Below, in pieces: positions 39,201 through 48,998 of a DNA stretch of 64,000 nt. Every line of letters begins with the position of its first letter. Positions within the stretch are counted from its first letter, which is position 1. The notes under the pieces were generated by a model that saw only the letters and a program-made list of their open reading frames with translations, had not been told where the DNA came from and did no database searches. Both the position numbers and the translations under genes were made by a program. Source of the stretch: Clusia tigrina (taxonomy: Eukaryota > Arthropoda > Insecta > Diptera > Clusiidae). Where the stretch lies: NCBI GenBank assembly GCA_920105625.2, contig OV050031.1, forward strand, positions 84,515,995 to 84,579,994, given 5' to 3'.

Positions 39201-39858
39201 GAAAAGTAAGGATTCTATGCTTATTGTTATCATAGAATGATAACTGCTTATCGAGCGCATCCAGTATGGTGCGTCCCCAAAGATTATCGCGGCCAATTAT
39301 TCCATCAGCCGGGATACCTTTCCTATCCACTTCCACTGCGTGCACTCTAAAACTCATACCCTTAACTCCACTGTGCCCTATTCTGAGCGACCCCAATGTC
39401 CTAATGCACCCTCCAAACGCTCCGTTAAGCGTTCTTAAGTCCATTTGATTAATGTCTAGTCCCTTCCGTAAAACACTAGATTTTACGAGGCTAGTGTCCG
39501 CCCCTGAATCTACTAATAGCACTAGCTTTCCACTAGCTGATTCCTTGCATTGTATCTCGATGAAGGCATCACCTATCCTGCTCATAGCGAAGCAACCTCC
39601 TTTTGTTCCCAATATGGATGTGTATCCACTCCCTAACTCTTCGTGATACTGGAGAGCCTCTTGCTCCTCCTTCTCCTGGACTGTAGTTCCTACATTACTA
39701 GTCCCACGTACTTCCGGCCTTATTATTACTTCCTTTCTTTTGGCTTTCCAGTCTATTGGCCTCGACTGCGCCGCTGGAAGTTTCCCTGGTTCTTTTGTTG
39801 GGATTGTCTTTCCCTGCATTCCATTGCTCGATGACCGATTCGTCCACATGAGAAGCAT
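36222..39858 (-). pseudogene. pol: E2 pol: protease, RT, RNase H, integrase, with frameshift and stop
   Basis: The 5' segment (37831-39858) encodes retropepsin (DSGADTSLV) and RT with an intact YLDDIVIYG. One extra A in the run at 37921-37923, relative to E1 and E3, shifts the frame at the RT-RNase H boundary. The second open segment (36444-37928) encodes RNase H (TTDASNEALGAVLSQ) and integrase (HHCC zinc domain, ITDNGSNF, SLERSH). It stops at 36444 where a CGA codon has become TGA, which loses the integrase C-terminal domain. The first catalytic Asp of integrase is Asn (HMNIVG). A 9-bp deletion near 36394 lies in the untranslated remainder. The frame relation to gag is -1, through the slippery heptamer at 39780-39786. 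Confidence 0.93.
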
Positions 39859-42092
39859 CTCAACCCCTGTTGGGTGTTGCGTATCCTTGGTTCACTTCTG
39901 GAATTCCAATTTGGTTGCTGCTGACCACTCCCAGTTTTGAAAGGATTTCTTCCTTGGTTAATTCCTTCTGTTGAATTAATTCTGGGACTACTGAAGTTAC
40001 CCCTGCTGTCCCTCAAGGGTGGAACCGGGCGCCTCGTAGCTGGCTGCCTTTTACTCTGATTCCATTCTGTGTCTCCATGGCACTGTCTACTTGCCTCATG
40101 ACCATATGTTTGGCACTCCATACAGTAGGGCGTGTGTTTGCGTGTAATGCACTCATCCCTTGTATGACCTTGCTTACGGCAGAACGAACATGTGGGTGCC
40201 CTCTGTACAAACCCCTTGTACGGATTTATCGGATTCGCGGCTCTGTTGTCGGAGACACCGGGATTATATGCTCCTCTGTATATGTTTGGGACGTAATTAC
40301 TTCCATCTCTGTTCACGACAGCGGCGGTGAACATGTCCTGTCTATTTTCCAGCATGTGTACCTCACCTAACCCAGCCGTACTCCATTCCACGAGAACTTG
40401 TGCTCTAATCGCTTCTTCTACTAATTCCTCCAGAGATCCTGTTCTGCTATTCAGCATATGAATCTTTAGAACGGAGTTGCGGAGCCCCACCACGAAAGTT
40501 GTCAACTCCGACTCGTCAACTTCGTGTAATAACGCTGTATCGCCAATGCCATTGTACTTATTCCTGATTATTTCCTGGGCCATCATCTGAAGTGACTCTA
40601 AACGCCTGGCAAAGGCGCGTATGTCTTCACTTGCCAGCTGCTTCCCGATTCTTATTTCTTGGGTTATATCTTCCAAAGATCTCTCCTTCAGATAAGTTCT
40701 CCTTATAAGACTGTAAAGCTCGTCCACAATGGCGAATTGCTTTGGCAACACAAGGTTGTACGCGTCTCCAAATAACCTTTGCTTAACACAGTCGAAGAAA
40801 TCCTGCAACTCATCAGGGCTTATGCTTCGCTTTGCAAGCTCACAATCTTGAATGAATCTGTTAACTTCTGACCGTAAATCTTCTGAAGCTGCACCAGTAA
40901 ACACAGGTACTAGCCTGGCCACTGTCTTTGAAATCTCCTCTACACCCATTTTGCTTATTTTTGTTTTACTTATGACCGGTAAAACTTGAGCGCTATCTTA
41001 ATGAGTGGTTCCTAGCTTCACTTCTCCCGGATCTGAGAGGTAATTGACCAATGACGGACTCAAACTAATTAGTCTTCGATCGTTTGTTCGTACAGGCGAA
41101 ATACTGTCCACAGTATTGGGCCTTTCCTGTACCGTTACTGCTTCTGGCTCCTTTGGCGGATATCCCTTATATTTATTAGTTATCGGACTTCCTGGAGAAA
41201 AAGGCTTGACACCGATTTCAGATGCGCCAAACAAAAATCCCGCTTCCCTCTCTTCACTCAATACTAATCTGGGCTTTACCACTCGGTTTATCCCTTCTGG
41301 TGTTAGATACTCCGGCCAGCGCACTTCCGGTGGCAATGTCAATACGGTCTTTGTAAAGCCAGCCAATGCTGATTTTGATCTCTCCCTATTCAGTGAGACC
41401 CTATTGGTCGCCCGTCCTCTTTTTAATTCCGCACACTCCTTTTCCGACAGCGATGCTGCTTCCTCTGTCTCCGTCGATCTCCGAGAAAGTTCCTTTACCC
41501 TATTCTCGAGATACTCTTTTTGTGCCCTCAAATCTTCTGTTTTCTCCTGAGATTTAAATAACTTTTCTTCTGTCCTTTTTTGGATTGCCGTTAAGGCTTG
41601 ATCCGCTACTTCTAATGGTGACACAGCGCCTCCGGCGTTCGCCTGCCTCCACAATTCCTGAGCTTCTTCCCTGCTCGTACTCGCTTCGAACTGGTCAACT
41701 ATTTTCCCAGTAAACAGTTTCACCTCTGACTGTATTGATTTCAATCTGTTCCTTATTTCCTCGTCTGGCGAAATCAGACTCACAATCTCTTGTCCTAGTC
41801 CCTCTAATTCAGAACTAAATGTATCTGCCCATTCGTTGACCAGACTATTTATGTAGTCTGCGTAATTTTCCGCAAAATATTATCCCTTGCCGTACTCAAC
41901 TGCGTGAGGCAACAACAGTCCGTGATTATTGTTGAACTCTCTCCCCAGATCTTGTAACTGTGTTATTCGCTTGCGGTAATACACGTTGTCCTTACGTAAC
42001 CTGCCGTCTTTCTTAAAATTACGGACCAGTTCTTCAATCGCTTCGAAAATTTGCTCCTGCCTCAGCAGTAATCCTTGCGCTTCCTTCGTCAT
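39753..42092 (-). pseudogene. gag: E2 gag, with two in-frame stops
   Basis: The reading frame is collinear with the 779-residue E1 Gag, starts at the same ATG and keeps one frame throughout. Two TAA codons interrupt it: 41880-41882 (codon 71, AAA to TAA) and 40998-41000 (also AAA to TAA compared with E1). The first is shared with E3, the second is not. The coiled coil, the capsid region of E1 type and the three zinc knuckles are all present. Translation from the normal ATG would give only a 70-residue N-terminal peptide. Confidence 0.92.
39780..39786 (-). promoter_or_regulatory. E2 gag-pol -1 frameshift heptamer
   Basis: The heptamer is GGGAAAC in element sense, with the same phase and distance to the gag stop as in E1 and E3. 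Confidence 0.82.
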
Positions 42093-43166
42093 ATCCCAAA
42101 TGCCAGAACAGATGGCGTATCCCAATTACAAATAAAAATCCAATAATTGTTAAAACTTGTTACAATATTTTATTCGATCTTACTTAATGATTCAAAACAG
42201 AGTTATTAAAAAAAAAACATTCCACCGTAAATTCTATCTTGATATGCATATTCTGCTATACTTGTTTTCCATCACAGTTCCGAAGTCTACCGGCGTCCAT
42301 TAAGTCCTTACATCAAAGCAAATTGGTCCTTGACTTCTTCACAAATACTCCTTGTTTTCCACTCACCATCTTTAATACTCCCAAAAATCCATAGAAAAGG
42401 CCATATGTTTGTAAAAACCGAAATTTGATTTACCGGCAAAAGTGTCTTGATTCATTCCCGGAAATTTGAATCCATATTTAAAAATAAACCCGTAACGTAT
42501 GCGCCACATAATAATAGCATTTAAATGTTTTCTTCAACATTGCTACGCAAATCGTAGTTTCTGAACTACAAAAAATTTTGATGCAACAACACGTGTTGTC
42601 TGCACCTCTTCACCTAATACCCTAAACTCAAAATGCCAAATATTTAAATCAATCTTTATTTTGATTTCAGAACAATATAAATTGAATCGTATAAATGTCC
42701 CTACCGACAAACAAACACAAATCCCCTAAAGAAAAATCCTCACAGCTAGGATGAGCATACATCCGATCATGAACATACGTCCGATCATACTGACGGTTTA
42801 TGGTTGCCATTCAAAGCTGCGTGCAACAGCGCAAACGCGCCTATAGGTTGCGACTTCTTTGACCAGCGCTACGGCGCCTTCAGGGTCGCAGACGTATCTA
42901 CTTATTTGACGCTACTATACGCTCTACTCACCATTATTACCCCAAAATGTTGGGGTATTGTCCTTGTTTGACGGGGGACGTCCTTCTGCTGCGCGCGTGT
43001 ATCTGAAAAGCCAACAATTTTTTTTTCTATGACATTCTTTTCCTTAGGGTCCTTCGAATTCGTTGCAGGTTGAGGTCCTTCGAATTCGTTGCAGGATGCC
43101 TCACTGCTTCACGGTTCCTTGCCCTGGGATTCCTCCAATAGGTCCTATAGACCGGCTGCGCCAAAA
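42093..43166 (-). other. E2 5' leader and primer-binding site
   Basis: The leader matches that of E1. The primer-binding site TGGCGCAGCCGG (element sense) is at 43152-43163, 3 nt from the LTR. No protein is recognised. Confidence 0.75.
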
Positions 43167-43635
43167 TGTTGGGGTCCGTATCTGCTTGTCGGCGAGAAAC
43201 GTCCTCTGGAATGTCCTGTCGCGGGAACCTGTAAAACCTACACCACTTTATTAAATGTGCACTGCACTATTTTGGGTTTAAAAACAACAAGAGGTTTATT
43301 CTTAAAATTCTAGTTCTTATATACTATTTACAAATGAACATTACCGTCTACGTCTTGACTTTTCTGGTGTTCCAGTTACGCAATTGTTATTTGGTGTCAG
43401 TTGCTCAGGCCAACTGACCTACTGAAAGTAAAAGTGTCGTCGGTGCATTCTAAATGCCCCTCGTCAGCTTGACTGCGAAACTGTGACACCCTAAAAGTTT
43501 ACATCATAATTAATGAATAATTACTATTTATTTACAATACTTGCACCCTAAAAATATGTGCGTTCTTAATGAATTTAATAAGAGCCGGTGCTGTGAGTCA
43601 ACTACGCGTAAGTAGCTTGATTCTAACTCACAACA
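43167..43635 (-). repeat. E2 5' LTR
   Basis: This 469-bp LTR has T at 43529, as does the E1 right LTR at 26352. It is followed directly by five C and the satellite. Confidence 0.95.
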
Positions 43636-45255
43636 CCCCCAATCGACAGCGCCAGCGACTGAGACGCCTACAGAGACGCTAACAGAGGCTGCGACGCCGA
43701 CTGAGACGCCGACTGAGGCAGATAGGGGTAGATATAAGCATAGAGTAGGCAGCAGACCCCCAATCGACTGCAGCAGCGACTGAGACGTCTACAGAAACGC
43801 TGACAGTGGCTGCGACGCCGACTGAGGCAGATAGGGGTAGATATAGGCATAGAGAAAGCAGCAGACCACCCCAATCGACAGCGGCAGCGACTGAGACGCC
43901 TACAGAAACGCTGACAGAGGCTGCGACGCCGAATGAGGCAGATAGGGGTAGATATAGGTATAGAGAAGTCAGCAGACCCCCCAATTGACAACGGCAGCGA
44001 CTAAGACGTCTACAGAGACGCTGACAGATGCTGCTGGGGCAGATAGGGGTAGATATAGGCACAGAGAAGGCAGCAGACCGCCAATTGACGGCGGCAGCAA
44101 CTGACACGTCTACTGAGATGCCAAGTGAGACGCAGACTGAGGTAGATAGGGGTAGATATATTTATAGATATAGGCAGCAGACCCCCCCAATCGACAGCGG
44201 CAGTGACTGAGACACCTACAGAGACGCTGACAGAGGCTGCGACGCCGACTGAGGCAGATAGGGGTAGATATAGGCATAGAGAAGACAGCAGACCCCCAAT
44301 TGACAACGGCAGCGACTAAGACGTCTACAGAGACGCTGACAGATGCTGCTGGGGCAGATAGGGGTAGATATAGGCACAGAGAAGGCAGCAGACCGCCAAT
44401 TGACGGCGGCAGCAACTGACACGTCTACAGAGATGCCAATTGAGACGCAGACTGAGGTAGACAGGGGTAGATATATTTATAGATATAGGCTGCAGACCCC
44501 CCAATCGACAGCGGCAGCGACTGAGACACCTACAGAGACGCTGACAGAGGCTGCGACGCCGACTGAGGCAGATAGGGGTAGATATTGGCATAGAGAAAGT
44601 ATCAGACCCCCAATCGACAGCGGCAGCTACTGAGATACCTACAGATACGCTAACAGAGGCTGCGACGCCGACTGAGACGCCGACTGAGGCAGATAGGGGT
44701 AGATATAGGCATAGAGAAGGCAGCAGACCCCCCAATCGACAGCGGCAGCGACTGAGACGCCTACAGAAACACTGACATTGTCTGCGACGCCGACTCAGGC
44801 AGATAGGAGTAGGTAAAGGCATAGAGAAGCCAGAAGACCCCCCGATCGACAGCGGCAACGACTAAGACGCCCACAGAGACGCTGACAGAGTCTGCGACGC
44901 CGACTGAGACGCCGACTGAGGCAGATAGGGGTAGATATAGGCATAGAGAAGGCAGCAGACCCCCCAATCGACAGCGCCAGCGACTGAGACGCCTACAGAG
45001 ACGCTAACAGAGGCTGCGACGCCGACTGAGACGCCGACTGAGGCAGATAGGGGTAGATATAGGCATAGAGAAGGCAGCAGACCCCCAATCGACTGCAGCA
45101 GCGACTGAGACGTCTACAGAAACGCTGACAGGGGCTGCGACGCCGACTGAGGCAGATAGGGGTAGATATAGGCATAGAGAAAGCAGCAGACCACCCCAAT
45201 CGACAGCGGCAGCGACTGAGACGCCTACAGAAACGCTGACAGAGGCTGCGACGCC
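43636..45255. repeat. Tandem satellite array, block S3
   Basis: This block is about 1.6 kb of the same satellite between E2 and E3. Its start matches the right flank of E1 at 26459 onwards. It also contains, at about 44500-45255, an uninterrupted higher-order unit in which the left-flank sequence of E1/E2 joins the right-flank sequence across six C at 44960-44965. This is the empty form of their target site. Confidence 0.95.
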
Positions 45256-45725
45256 TGTTGTGAGTTAGAATCAAGCTACTTACGCGTAGTTGACTCACAG
45301 CACCGGCTCCTATTAAATTCATTGAGAACGCACATATTTTTAGGGTGCAAATATTGAAAATGAACAGTAATTATTCATTAATTATGATGTAAACTTTTAG
45401 GGTGTCACAGTTCCGCAGTCAAGCTGACGAGGGGCATTTAGAATGCACCGACGACACTTTTACTTGCAGTAGGTCAGCGGGCTTGAGCAACTGACACCAA
45501 ATAACAATTGCGTAACTGGAACACCAGAAAAGTGAAGACGTAGACTGTAATGTTTATTTGTAAATAGTAAATAAGAACTAGCATTTAAAGAATAAAGCTC
45601 TCTTGTTGTTTTAAACCCAAAATAGTGCAGTGCTCATTTAATAAAGTGGTGTAGGTTTTACAGGTTCCCGCGACAGGACATTCCAGAGGACGTCTCTCGC
45701 CGACAAGCAGATACGGACCCCAACA
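45256..45725 (+). repeat. E3 5' LTR
   Basis: The LTR begins TGTTGTGAG and ends CCCCAACA. AATAAA hexamers occur at 45591-45596 and 45640-45645; the second is the better placed candidate poly(A) signal. A TGTGAGT / ACTCACA inverted repeat lies within the first 50 bp. Confidence 0.95.
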
Positions 45726-46694
45726 TTTTGGCGCAGCCGGTCTAAAGGACCTATTGGAGCAATCCCAGGGCAAGGAACCCTGAAGCAGAGAGGCATCCTG
45801 CAACGAATTCGAAGGACCTCATCTAAGGACACTGTGGAAAAAAGGATGTCATCGGGAAAAATAATGGTGAGTAGAGTGTATAGTAGCGTAAAATAAGTAT
45901 ATACTTCTGCGACCCTGAAGGCGCCGTAGCGCTGGTCAAAGAAGTCGCAACCTATAGGCGCGTTTGCGCTGTTGCAAGCAGCTTTGAATGGCAAACATAA
46001 ACCGTCAGTATGATCGGACGGTCTATGTATGTTCATCCTAGCTGTGAGGATTTTTTTTAGGGGATTTGTGTTTGTTTGTCGGTAGGGACATTTATACGAT
46101 TCAATTTATATTGTTTTGAAATCAAAATAAAGATTGATTTAAATATTTGGCATTTTGAGTTTAGGGTATTAGGTGAAGAGGTGCAGACAACACGTGTTGT
46201 TTCCTCAAAGTTTTTTGTAGTTCGGAAACTACGATTTGCGTAGCAATGTTGAAGAAAACATTTAAATGCTATTATTATGTGGCGCATACGTTACGGGTTT
46301 ATTTTTAAATATGGATTCAAATTTCCGGGAATGAATCAATACACTTTTGCCGGTAAATCAAATTTCGGTTTTTACAAACATATGGCCTTTTCTATGGATT
46401 CTTGGGAGACTTAAAAGATGGTGAGAGGAAATCAAGGAGTATCTGTGGGAAGTCAAGAACCAATTTGCACTGATGGAAGGACTTAATGGACGCCGTTAGA
46501 CAGCGGATTTGAAACTTGAGATGGAGGATAAGTAAAGAAAGAATATAAACATAGAATTTACGGTGGAATGTTTTTTTTTAAATAAATTTGTATTTATCAA
46601 TAAGTAAGATCGAATAAAATATTGTAACAAGTTTTAACAATTATTGGGTTTTTATTTGTAATTGGGATACGCCATCTGTTCTGGCATTTGGGAT
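45726..46694 (+). other. E3 5' leader and primer-binding site
   Basis: The primer-binding site TGGCGCAGCCGG is at 45729-45740, 3 nt after the LTR, and is of tRNA-Ser type. The rest of the leader is untranslated and largely matches the E1/E2 leader. Confidence 0.75.
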
Positions 46695-48998
46695 ATGACG
46701 AAGGAAGCGCAAAGATTACTGCTGATGCAGGAGCAAATTGGCGATACGATTGAAAAATTGGTCCGTAATTTTAAGAAAGACGGCAGTTTACGTAAGGACA
46801 ACGTGTATTACTGCAAGCGAATATCACAGTTGCAAAATCTAGGGAGAGAGTTCAACAATAATCACGGACTGTTGTTGCCTCACGCAGTTGAGTACGGCAA
46901 GGGATAATATTTTGCGGAAAATTACGCAGACTACATAAATAGTCTGGTCAACGAATGGGCAGATACATTTAGTTCTGAATTAGAGGGACTAGGGCAAGAG
47001 ATTGTGAGTTTGGTTTCGCCAGACGAGGAAATAAGGAACAGATTGAAATCAATACAGTCAGAGGTGAAACTGTTTACTGGGAAAATAGTTGACCAGTTCG
47101 AAGCGAGTACGAGCAGGGAAGAAGCTCAGGAATTGTGGAGGCAGGCGAACGCCGGAGGCGCTGTGTCACCATTAGAGGTAGCGGATCAAGCCTTGACGGC
47201 AATCCAAAAAAGAACAGAAGAAAAGTTGTTCAGTTTTCATAAGAAAGCAGAAGATTGGAGAGCACAAAAAGAGTATCTGGAGAAGAAGGTAAAGCAACTT
47301 TCTCAGAGATTGACGGAAACAGAGGAAGCAGCAACGCTGTTGGAGAAGGAGTGTGCAAGATTGAAAAGAGGACGGGCGACCAATAGCAACGACCCACATA
47401 GAAAGGAGAGATCAAAATCAGCATCGGCTGGATTTACACAGACAGTATTGACATTGCCTCCTGAAGTTCGCTGGCCGGAGTATTTAACACCAGAAGGGAT
47501 AAGCCGCATGGTAAAGCCAAAATTAGTACTTAATGAAGAAAGGCAAGCGGAATTTTTGTTTGGCGCATCTGAAATCGGTGTCGAGCCTTTTTCTCCGGGA
47601 GGCCCGATAAATAATAAAAATCAGGGATATCCGCCAAAGGAGCCGGAAGCAGTACCCGTGCAGCAAAGTTCCGATACTGTGGGCAGTATTTCGCCTGCAC
47701 GAACAAACGATCGAAGACTAATTAGTTTGAGTCCGTCACTGGCCAATTACCTCTCAGATCCGGGAGAAGAGAATTTGGAAACTCCCAAAGAGATTAATAA
47801 AGCTAAGGTTTTACCAGCAATTGAGAAAACACAAAGGAATAAAATGGGCATTCTGGAAGTTGCTCATGCGGTGGAGAAGTTGGTGCCCATGTTCTCAGGA
47901 GTCGAGTTGTATGATCTGAGAACTGAGATCCGGCGCTTCAAAGAAGGTTGTGAGCTAGCACAGCAGAGTATTCCGGTAGCGGACGGGGAACACTTAATAA
48001 AGTGTATTAGGCAAAGAACCACAGGTGATGCGTTTGATTTACTAGCGCATAGCTCAGTAAGCGCCCTGCCGGAGTTATACGCACTTTTGGATCGGAGATA
48101 TTTGAAACAAAAGTCATACGACTGTCTCGTTCAAGAAATTCAGGAATCAACTCAGACTCCGGGGGAGGATTTGAGAGCCTGGGGACGAAGGCTCCAGTCT
48201 CTGGGGAACGCTGCTGAGACGGAAGCCAACAGGCAGTTTCCAGAAAATGTTGCAGCTTACAAGGCTCAAGTAGAACGGACTATGATTTCTGTGTTCAAGG
48301 CAGGCCTGATAAATAGGGATTTAGCTAATTATACTCTTACTCTCACGCCGAGGAGTATGGCAGAGCTAGTGGAAGCGGTCTCGTCCGCTGAAGCAGCAAT
48401 ACAACAACGAACGACAACAGGTGGAATCTGCTGGACTGATGCTCCTGCAGAGGTAGGAACAGTACAGCAGCAAAACAGATGTGGAGTCGGTAGATTGATG
48501 GGCCAATTTCCGCAACAAAGAGACCAAGAATTCTTGGTTGAGAGGTTCCAGCCGAGGAAACCCATTTGCTCATTCTGTCATAAGCCAGGGCATACAAGGG
48601 ATGAATGCGTTACACGCAAAAACACGCCCTATTGTATGGAGTGCCAAACATATGGTCATGAGGCAAGTAGACAGTGTCAATTAGACAATAAATGGGATCA
48701 AAGTAGAAGGCAGCCAGCTACGAGGCGCCCAGATCCACCCTTAAGGGACAGCAGGGGTAGTGGTCCTCGAGTCAACTCAACGGAAGGGATTAACCAAGCA
48801 AGAAATCCTTTCAACACGGGGAATGGTCAGCAGCGACCAAATTGGAATTCTAGAGGTGGACAAAGGTTAGGCAACACCCAACAGGGGTTGAAATGCTTCT
48901 CATGTGGACGGATGGGGCATCGTGCTGCGGAATGCAGGGATAGACAGTTCCAACAAAGGAACCAGGGAAACTTCCAGCGGCCCAGTCGAGGCCAGTAG
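46695..48998 (+). pseudogene. gag: E3 gag, one in-frame stop at codon 71, divergent capsid region
   Basis: The reading frame has 767 codons before its terminal stop and starts at the ATG at 46695 (MTKEAQRLLL). A single TAA at 46905-46907 interrupts it where E1 has AAA; the frame is otherwise open from 46908 to 48998. The N-terminal and coiled-coil parts are close to E1. From about 47840 to 48560 the capsid-like region keeps only scattered identity with E1 (both have a GCELA motif), and similarity returns at the zinc knuckles (CSFC, CMEC, CFSC types). Pol follows in the -1 frame. The stop could be a plain nonsense change. An in-frame restart downstream is possible in principle but the sequence gives no evidence for it. 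Confidence 0.88.
48965..48971 (+). promoter_or_regulatory. E3 gag-pol -1 ribosomal frameshift site
   Basis: GGGAAAC is phased G GGA AAC in the gag frame. The pol frame is open from 48944 (after a TAG at 48941) and gag stops at 48996-48998, so a -1 shift must occur within about 55 nt; the heptamer is inside this interval. Downstream, GGCC at 48979-48982 can pair with GGCC at 48990-48993 after a 7-nt spacer, and TTCCAG (48972-48977) with CTGGAA (49000-49005), giving a candidate stimulatory hairpin. Confidence 0.87.

Larger units (their letters stand above)
34710..43635 (-). mobile_element. E2: Ty3/Gypsy LTR retrotransposon, duplicate copy of the E1 insertion
   Basis: The element is 8926 bp with two 469-bp LTRs and five C on each side, the same target phase as E1. 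E1 and E2 are nearly identical throughout, lie in the same orientation and have matching left and right satellite flanks. Defects in E2 are two gag stops, a pol frameshift near 37921, a pol stop at 36444 and a 9-bp in-frame deletion near 36394. The RT active-site YLDD is intact. Confidence 0.95.

Noticed and set aside
46662..46694. Gag start upstream of the ATG at 46695 (similarly at 24948 and 42125)
   Set aside because: The upstream extension begins at TTG with no ATG. The first ATG in the conserved frame gives MTKEAQ in all three copies.
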